A stretch of DNA of 36,291 nt from a virus. Shown piece after piece: positions 31,737-36,291 of the stretch (positions are counted from its first letter, which is position 1; every line of letters begins with the position of its first letter). Where the stretch lies: IMG/VR virus record IMGVR_UViG_3300022871_000054, positions 1-36,291 of that record; one strand, given 5' to 3'. The translations under genes were made by a program, and so were the position numbers. The notes under the pieces were generated by a model. It was not told the origin of the DNA, did not search any database, and saw only the letters and a list, made by a program, of their open reading frames with translations.

Positions 31737-31936
31737 AAAAAGCAAAACAGAAAATATCATGGCAAAAACATCCTGGGACGAACACAGAGCATTTTTTTAT
31801 TGATAAAACACCTGGGGCGCTAAGTGTGTGCAAGCGAGCCAGCGCCACAACAGGGCCTTTTCATTCCGTATCTGTTGACTCGTTTATCTGTTCTATTTGC
31901 CGAGCGAAAATTGAAAAGGAGCAAGCTGATGAATAA
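31733..31936 (+). CDS. Small Cys-containing protein between the ATPase halves, 67 aa
   Basis: Basic protein with C33 and a C53-S-I-C56 pair, ending KIEKEQADE; possibly a small zinc-binding protein. It overlaps both flanking SbcC-like genes by 4-8 nt, so it is part of the same translational unit and may help to join or regulate the two halves. Family not recognised. Confidence 0.55.
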   Translation: MKKAKQKISWQKHPGTNTEHFFIDKTPGALSVCKRASATTGPFHSVSVDSFICSICRAKIEKEQADE

Positions 31937-32477
31937 ACAAATCCTAACAGACCAAATAGCCGGGTTGATATCAAAAGGCCAAAACCTACGCGCCCAAGAA
32001 GCCGTATTCCTGAAATTACAAGGAATTAATGAAACCATAGAAAAAACAAAACAGGAAAGAGGCTTGACACAAAGCGCTCTTTTAGTTGCCAAGATGGACA
32101 GAAAAGAATTGATCGCCAAGAAAAATGAGGCTGTGTCTGCATCATTCAGCAAGATCATTGATAAAATGGGTGAGGTCCTGCCAAGTGGTCGGGCTGCTAT
32201 CAATCTTGATGATGGTTTGTTTATTGGGTGGGAGGTTGAGGAGGACGGGATTTACACGCCTTATAATGGGCTTTCAGGTGGCGAAAAACAGATATTTGAT
32301 ACCGCTTTGGCTCATGTATTGGATTCGAATATCATTATCGTTGAGGGCGCTGAATTGGATAACGATCATCTTTTGGCCGCAATGGAGGATTTGAACGATA
32401 TTGATAAGCAAGTATTAATGGCGACCTGCCACCCAGTAGCGACTGTGCCGGATAGTTTCAAGGTTATTAAGGTTTAA
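31929..32477 (+). CDS. Rad50/SbcC-like ATPase, C-terminal half
   Basis: This 182-aa protein starts with a coiled coil (about 1-75) and ends with an ATPase C-half: the ABC signature N113-GLSGGEKQIFDTALA (LSGGEK 115-120), then a Walker B-like strand SNIIIVEGAELDND (134-146) where the usual Asp-Glu pair is replaced by V-E-G, and a final VLMATCHPVATVP. It lacks a Walker A. ATG 31929 is chosen because it lies in the overlap with the preceding gene, whose Lys/Glu-rich end carries the SD (AAGGAG). It should pair with the 30717 product. Confidence 0.75.
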   Translation: MNKQILTDQIAGLISKGQNLRAQEAVFLKLQGINETIEKTKQERGLTQSALLVAKMDRKELIAKKNEAVSASFSKIIDKMGEVLPSGRAAINLDDGLFIGWEVEEDGIYTPYNGLSGGEKQIFDTALAHVLDSNIIIVEGAELDNDHLLAAMEDLNDIDKQVLMATCHPVATVPDSFKVIKV

Positions 32478-32487
32478 AGGAGGGATT

Positions 32488-32724
32488 ATGTCATTTGTAT
32501 TATACCGAAAAGAGATACGCTGCCCAAATTGTGAATATGAAGGGCCAGCGCAAATAAAAGGGGTTGGGTGTGGATTTGCCATCATGTTTATTTTCATGCT
32601 CCTGCTTTCATTTTTGATTTGGCCTCTATTCATTGTGGTCGGCATCATGCTTTTATACATGGTCATTAAACCAGCAGATCAGATTTGCCCGGAGTGTAAA
32701 TATCCTAATCCTATACCGATCTAA
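32488..32724 (+). CDS. LITAF-like zinc-ribbon membrane protein, 78 aa
   Basis: Layout CPNC (about 12-15), a hydrophobic core (GCGFAIMFIFMLLLSFLIWPLFIVVGIMLLYMV) and CPECKYPNP at the end: a zinc ribbon split by a membrane-embedded segment, as in LITAF-like domains. The two Cys pairs would meet at the cytoplasmic membrane face. SD AAAGGAGGG. A role in membrane signalling or host takeover is possible; unproven. Confidence 0.6.
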   Translation: MSFVLYRKEIRCPNCEYEGPAQIKGVGCGFAIMFIFMLLLSFLIWPLFIVVGIMLLYMVIKPADQICPECKYPNPIPI

Positions 32725-32732
32725 AAAATAAC

Positions 32733-32761
32733 TTGACAGGCCATTGAGAAGGGAATAAATT
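32733..32761 (+). promoter_or_regulatory. Sigma70-type promoter of the candidate ncRNA
   Basis: TTGACA 32733-32738 and TAAATT 32756-32761 are separated by 17 nt, predicting a start near 32767. TTGACAGG also begins the promoter at 35620. Confidence 0.7.
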
Positions 32762-32766
32762 ATCAA

Positions 32767-32903
32767 TATGCGAAGTTCGAAGATTAAATATGATTTTACT
32801 TTTGAGTTGTCCCAAGCTGCGAAGCCGGAGCCTTTCTTTGACAGGTGCATAGACTCAATTATATTAAAGCCCGTAGACAATCCCAAGTTTACGGGCTTTT
32901 TTT
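32767..32903 (+). ncRNA. Candidate small RNA with its own promoter and terminator
   Basis: About 135 nt lie between a good promoter and a strong terminator. No ORF in it has an SD; the one possible reading frame (from 32768) would run through the terminator. Internal pairings are visible: TTGAGT (32802-32807) with ACTCAA (32853-32858), and inside it TGTC (32808-32811) with GACA (32840-32843). The interval 32725-33216 (491 nt without a convincing gene) otherwise shows nothing recognisable after the terminator. It might act as a regulatory or antisense RNA. Confidence 0.55.
32866..32903 (+). terminator. Strong intrinsic terminator of the candidate ncRNA
   Basis: AAAGCCCGTAGAC (32866-32878) pairs with GTTTACGGGCTTT (32887-32899) with one G-U pair, an 8-nt loop and a run of seven T residues. 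Confidence 0.9.
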
Positions 32904-33216
32904 ATTCCTTTCTTGTGTTGCCCTTGATGCGGGGTTTTTTGGTACTGTTAAGCTCGGTAGCCAGAATAAACAGGCAAAATGTCATTCCCTTTTTATGTGG
33001 CCTCAGTTTTCAAGGCAAAAACTGGTCAGCTTTCGGTTGGACTGGAAACGGTTCAAACAGGATTGATTATCCTTCCATAAAATAATCGGATGCGGTTTTC
33101 ACACTCCCGGTAATTGTGTACCTGACAAGAACACAGAAAGACTAAGCTTTAAGGATTGTTTAATATGGATGACAACGGCATCAAAAGACAGGTATATTTA
33201 AAATGAAGGCTTTATT

Positions 33217-33576
33217 ATGAGCTTAAACCAACTATATAGGCATTATGATAAAGAAGATAATTTGCTTTATGTCGGGATATCTTTACATCAAATAAGCAGA
33301 TTAGCACAGCATAAAATAAGTTCTATTTGGTACCGTTCAATTGTAAAAATAATATTAGAAACTTATCCAGATAGGCGATCTGTTTTAGATGCAGAGAAAA
33401 TTGCGATAATTAATGAAGGGCCTATATTTAATAAACAGCACCAAACAAAACAATGTCCAGAAGCAATCTTATATAAAAAAAATTTGTATAGGATATATAA
33501 ATATAGGCAGGAATATCTTAGACTTAGGGAATTAGAGAAAAATACAAATGGAATTATTCTAAGGAGCAAAAAATGA
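33217..33576 (+). CDS. GIY-YIG nuclease-like protein
   Basis: This 119-aa protein begins with the two short strands of the GIY-YIG fold in variant form: LYRHY (6-10) and LYVGIS (17-22), then the conserved R28 (SRLAQH) and a Glu in the helix (E60 in LDAEKIAI). Small stand-alone members are homing or repair nucleases in phages. It is A+T-richer than the helicase gene it overlaps by 4 nt (ATGA). No obvious target in the window. Confidence 0.75.
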   Translation: MSLNQLYRHYDKEDNLLYVGISLHQISRLAQHKISSIWYRSIVKIILETYPDRRSVLDAEKIAIINEGPIFNKQHQTKQCPEAILYKKNLYRIYKYRQEYLRLRELEKNTNGIILRSKK

Positions 33577-35336
33577 AACTATCCCAAGAACAACAAAAAG
33601 TCGTAGAATCAAAATCAAGAAAACTATTGTGCATCGCGCCCAGCGGAGCCGGAAAAACAAGAACAATGATTTCCAGAATCCAGCACTTAATTGAAAATTG
33701 CCAGGTGAGCCCATACGATATAGCTGTATGCACTTTTACAAGAAAGGCAGCAGGTGAGATCAAAGACCGGCTTATGAAGGAAATTGGAACCCCAGCGACC
33801 AGGATTACAGCCGGGACGATGCACGGAATCGCCTTGAAATATCTTCAGACATACGGCGAACTTGTGGGCCTGAAACCTGGTAAAATTACGGTGTATTCAA
33901 ATTGGGAGGAAAATTATCTTTTAAAGGACGTTGCGATGGAATTGGGATACCACGATGGGCGAAAGTGGAAAAACGTCAAAAAGGGGGAGGTTGATGCTGC
34001 TTTTAAGGTATACTATACGAACGGCGAACACGTTTTAGGCGCATGGAATAAAGAAAAGGCCAAATCAAGCGAGATTATGAACGCATTTTTTGCCAGCTGC
34101 CATGAAAACAATGCCCTGACATATGGCATGATTCTCACCAAGTTTTTGAAGCTCATTCCAAAAATTAGCAAGTTTTTGACCCTACAGCATATCATGTGCG
34201 ATGAGGTACAAGACAACAATCCGCTGCAATGGCAGATCCTGAATGATCTTTGCCAGGCCTGCAATGCCGCACAATTTGCAATAGGTGATTTCCGACAATG
34301 TATTTTTTCATTTCAGGGATCGGACCCTGAATACCTGATCAGGAACCAACACCTTTTTGATGTGTATAATTTGACGGATAATTATCGCTCAAGTGCAAAT
34401 ATCGTTGATGCTGCTAATCAGCTTATAGAGCATTGTGGGGTTAGTATTGGGGAGCCTATGAATGCGATTCAGGGCGATAATTTTCACCCGGTTGCTTATC
34501 ATCCTGATTTTGATTCAAAAATGATAGCTGACAATATTGCGTATTATCGAGAAGAATTTACAGAAAAAATGGCAGTTTTGGCCCGAAATCATTGGATGTT
34601 AGAAAAACTTTCCAGCCTGCTTACAGAGGCCGGGATCAAACACGAATATATAGGCAAAAAATCAAAGCTGGTCCGGTCTGAAGAATTCAGGATATTCCAT
34701 TCATTTTTAAAATTGATTGTGAATGAATTTGATAATTTTTCCTTTGTACTTATCAGGCAATATCTCGAACTTTCAGCACAAGATTACGCCGATATAAGAT
34801 GGGATTCAACTGTAGAATATCAGAGTCACTTTTCAGCATGGAAAGCCACGCCGGACAAGGATAGCTACACTTGGCAGAAATGGTTCAAAGTTGCTGAAAG
34901 AACGGACATGGCCAGCGCAATTGATTTGATGAAGGATATTGATTTTGGATTTGAGACAGAGGCTATATTTGAGTTTGTTTATGCATGGATTTTGGATCAT
35001 TATGACGGGACTATTGACGGGTATTTAAACTGGCTGGCAACTTTTGATGTGAGCGATGAGATTAAGGAGGATGTTGAGGGGTTGCAGTTATGTACCATGC
35101 ATTCTGCAAAGGGCCTTGAATGGCCGACAGTTATTGTAATTGGCTTGAATGAAAGCATTTTTCCATCTAAACAATCTATATCAAAAAATGACCTGGAGGA
35201 GGAGCGGCGCTTAGCATACACAGCATTTACCCGGGCAGAAAACCAGCTTATTTTGACCAGTAGACCGATTGAAAAAGATAGTGACGGACAGATTAAAAAC
35301 CCGGTATCAAGATTTATAAAAGAAAGCTTGTCTTGA
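33573..35336 (+). CDS. UvrD/Rep-family superfamily 1 helicase
   Basis: This 587-aa protein unwinds DNA in replication or recombination. Motifs: Q-motif LSQEQQKVV, Walker A APSGAGKT (to residue 29), Ia CTFTRKAAGEI, II IMCDEVQDNN (DEVQD, a DExQD box), III FAIGDFRQCIFSFQGSD, IV LTDNYRSSANI, V MHSAKGLEWPTVIVIGL and VI EERRLAYTAFTRAENQLIL. Length is a little short of UvrD. Downstream of the GIY-YIG gene and upstream of a promoter. Confidence 0.93.
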   Translation: MKLSQEQQKVVESKSRKLLCIAPSGAGKTRTMISRIQHLIENCQVSPYDIAVCTFTRKAAGEIKDRLMKEIGTPATRITAGTMHGIALKYLQTYGELVGLKPGKITVYSNWEENYLLKDVAMELGYHDGRKWKNVKKGEVDAAFKVYYTNGEHVLGAWNKEKAKSSEIMNAFFASCHENNALTYGMILTKFLKLIPKISKFLTLQHIMCDEVQDNNPLQWQILNDLCQACNAAQFAIGDFRQCIFSFQGSDPEYLIRNQHLFDVYNLTDNYRSSANIVDAANQLIEHCGVSIGEPMNAIQGDNFHPVAYHPDFDSKMIADNIAYYREEFTEKMAVLARNHWMLEKLSSLLTEAGIKHEYIGKKSKLVRSEEFRIFHSFLKLIVNEFDNFSFVLIRQYLELSAQDYADIRWDSTVEYQSHFSAWKATPDKDSYTWQKWFKVAERTDMASAIDLMKDIDFGFETEAIFEFVYAWILDHYDGTIDGYLNWLATFDVSDEIKEDVEGLQLCTMHSAKGLEWPTVIVIGLNESIFPSKQSISKNDLEEERRLAYTAFTRAENQLILTSRPIEKDSDGQIKNPVSRFIKESLS

Positions 35337-35360
35337 CAACTTTCTTAAAATATGTAATTC
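35333..35360 (+). promoter_or_regulatory. Promoter upstream of the 55-aa gene
   Basis: TTGACA 35333-35338, 16-nt spacer, TAATTC 35355-35360 preceded by TG. It overlaps the helicase stop region and serves the ORF at 35428. Confidence 0.5.
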
Positions 35361-35427
35361 TGCTTGTGTGGATAGGGGGATACCCTGAATCCTTTAAAAT
35401 ATAGTTCGTAATAATTGGAGGCAAAAA

Positions 35428-35595
35428 ATGAGAGGCGGAAAAAGGAAGGGCTCAGGGCGTAAAAAATCACCTGATAGCAAAATACAATATTCAACAAGGC
35501 TCAGGCCAGACCTGATTGAATGGCTCAAATCAAGAAATGCAGCAAGAGAGATTGAAGCTGCCCTGGATGACCGGATTAAATCTTTTTTAAATTAA
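35428..35595 (+). CDS. Small RHH-like DNA-binding protein, 55 aa
   Basis: Very basic start (RGGKRKGSGRKKSPDSK), then YSTRLRPDLIEWLKSRNAAREIEAALDDRIKSF: a beta strand plus two helices typical of ribbon-helix-helix repressors. SD GGAGG. It has its own promoter and its final residues DRIKSFLN are encoded in a 127-nt repeat also found at the end of the next-but-one ORF. Likely an autorepressor or early regulator. Confidence 0.65.
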   Translation: MRGGKRKGSGRKKSPDSKIQYSTRLRPDLIEWLKSRNAAREIEAALDDRIKSFLN

Positions 35596-35693
35596 TTTCA
35601 TTTTTCTTTGAAAAAAGACTTGACAGGTATCTAAAAGGTGTGTATAGTACAGACATGATGAAAACAAACACACATAACGAGGAGTCAAACATG
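35567..35693 (+). repeat. 127-nt exact repeat, copy 1 (gene end + promoter + leader + ATG)
   Basis: Identical to 36165-36291. It contains the last 9 codons of the preceding ORF, a promoter, a leader with an SD and the following ATG. The bases before the two copies differ (g/c). Confidence 0.97.
35620..35648 (+). promoter_or_regulatory. Sigma70 promoter within repeat copy 1
   Basis: TTGACA 35620-35625, 17 nt, TATAGT 35643-35648. Predicted to drive the ORF at 35691, which has GAGGAG upstream. Confidence 0.8.
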
Positions 35694-35975
35694 AAAAATG
35701 TAACAACGGCCGCCGACAAAGCAAATAAAATTTTCGCAGCAACAAATTTTCTGAATAAATGGGCGGCAAAAAGAGACGAAGAATTTGTCGCAAAACATAC
35801 TGCAAAAATAGAAGAAATAAAAAAAGACAAAGAGGGCCTCTTTATCGTTTGTGGAAAAACTTATCAGCACAAAGAAGCTATCAAAAAAGCTGGGTTCACC
35901 TTTTGCGCTGGTTCGTGGTACTCGGAAAAAAGCAAAGACCTTGATATTGATGGATTAATGGTAATAGAGGGATAA
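35691..35975 (+). CDS. Hypothetical protein, 94 aa
   Basis: The N-terminal half is helical and basic (KANKIFAATNFLNKWAAKRDEEFVAKHTAKIEEIKKDKEG), the second half is a small alpha/beta part (LFIVCGKTYQHKEAIKKAGFTFCAGSWYSEKSKDL). ATG 35691 is preferred over 35640 because the repeat-borne promoter, leader and GAGGAG SD lead to it. Its GxTYxHKEAIKKxGF..C.GxWY pattern resembles small DNA-repair or primase-associated folds, but no family was recognised. Confidence 0.65.
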   Translation: MKNVTTAADKANKIFAATNFLNKWAAKRDEEFVAKHTAKIEEIKKDKEGLFIVCGKTYQHKEAIKKAGFTFCAGSWYSEKSKDLDIDGLMVIEG

Positions 35976-35983
35976 CCACAACC

Positions 35984-35999
35984 GGGGCTGAAAGGCCCC
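35984..35999 (+). promoter_or_regulatory. Intercistronic hairpin with GAAA tetraloop
   Basis: GGGGCT (35984-35989) pairs with GGCCCC (35994-35999), the inner pair being T-G, around GAAA. No T-run follows; the SD (AAGGG) of the next gene is just downstream. Confidence 0.5.
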
Positions 36000-36016
36000 A
36001 CAAAGGGAAAAATAAC

Positions 36017-36193
36017 ATGGAAAAGAAATGCAAAAACTGTAAGAATATGGATATCTGCAAGATGTATCTGGACCTGGTCGAAATGGCCATCATGCTCAAC
36101 ACGAACATGCGGAAAAATGATCTTGATGAAAATGGCTTTACGGTCATGGCAAACACCATGGCCCATGACCGGATTAAATCTTTTTTAAATTAA
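36017..36193 (+). CDS. Small Cys-rich protein, 58 aa
   Basis: MEKKCKNCKNMDICKMYLDLVEMAIMLNTNM: three Cys (5, 8, 14) suggest a metal-binding N-terminus, then a helix. The last nine residues (HDRIKSFLN region) come from repeat copy 2 and are shared with the 55-aa protein at 35428. SD AAAGGG. If the repeat is an assembly artefact, the true C-terminus may differ. Confidence 0.5.
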   Translation: MEKKCKNCKNMDICKMYLDLVEMAIMLNTNMRKNDLDENGFTVMANTMAHDRIKSFLN

Positions 36194-36291
36194 TTTCATT
36201 TTTCTTTGAAAAAAGACTTGACAGGTATCTAAAAGGTGTGTATAGTACAGACATGATGAAAACAAACACACATAACGAGGAGTCAAACATG
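36165..36291 (+). repeat. 127-nt exact repeat, copy 2, at the end of the window
   Basis: Exact copy of 35567-35693, ending at the ATG of the next gene. It includes TTGACA 36218-36223 and TATAGT 36241-36246. The window stops exactly at the end of the shared sequence. Confidence 0.97.

Noticed and set aside
33030-33070. tRNA-like GGTTCAAAC segment
   Set aside because: No acceptor stem, D-arm or correct T-stem pairing could be formed around it.
32768-33085. 105-aa ORF in the candidate ncRNA region
   Set aside because: No SD, and it runs through a strong terminator; composition changes with no protein-like pattern.
1-36291. Many long ORFs on the - strand
   Set aside because: They lie antisense to convincing + genes, lack SD sites and have no recognisable motifs; none was kept.
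1-36291. CRISPR arrays, insertion sequences, integrase or att sites
   Set aside because: No regularly spaced repeats, transposase or tyrosine/serine recombinase motif was seen, and no second VR copy was found elsewhere.

Overview
The window is a nearly complete tailed-phage genome (siphovirus layout, HK97-type head, long tape measure), either a free phage or a prophage contig. Every convincing gene is on the + strand, and genes are packed with 1-8 nt stop/start overlaps and strong AGGAG-type Shine-Dalgarno (SD) sites. The DNA leans A+T-rich, promoters are sigma70-like (TTGACA-16/17-TAnnnT), and the style suggests a Gram-negative host. A sulfate-reducing Desulfobacterota host would fit, but that is an impression only. 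No integrase, repressor, tRNA or CRISPR array was seen.

Layout. 39-4521: packaging, with a P27-like small terminase and a large terminase whose Walker A loop is split by a class 3 mini-intein. Between them lies an extra cassette (PLD-like protein, nucleotidyltransferase-like protein and small proteins) flanked by short direct repeats. 4575-8731: small membrane protein, portal fused to a MuF domain, HK97-type protease, major capsid. 8758-11455: five or six virion-type proteins of unknown role. 11464-13564: head-tail connector, membrane peptide, head closure, gp10-like and tail terminator proteins. 13564-15449: two glycosyltransferase-type genes. 15511-24003: tail tube, tail chaperones joined by a -1 frameshift, 1590-aa tape measure, distal tail and fibre-like proteins.

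24012-27104 is a complete diversity-generating retroelement (DGR): C-type-lectin-like target with a C-terminal variable repeat (VR), Avd, template repeat (TR) and DGR reverse transcriptase. VR and TR differ at 23 positions over 114 nt, and all 23 are adenines in the TR. The target follows the tail fibre genes, so it is probably the receptor-binding tip, hypermutated at about 19 codons. Two end-of-late-operon genes, a small membrane protein and a strong terminator (28461-28507) follow.

From 28530 a new promoter starts the replication/recombination operon: small proteins, a DsbA-like protein, a RecT-like protein, a Rad50/SbcC-type ATPase split over two genes, and a LITAF-like membrane zinc-ribbon protein. 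Next come a stand-alone promoter-terminator unit that looks like a ~135-nt non-coding RNA (32733-32903), a GIY-YIG protein, a UvrD-like helicase and small regulatory-type ORFs. The last 127 nt exactly repeat 35567-35693, which may be a real promoter duplication or an assembler k-mer overlap.
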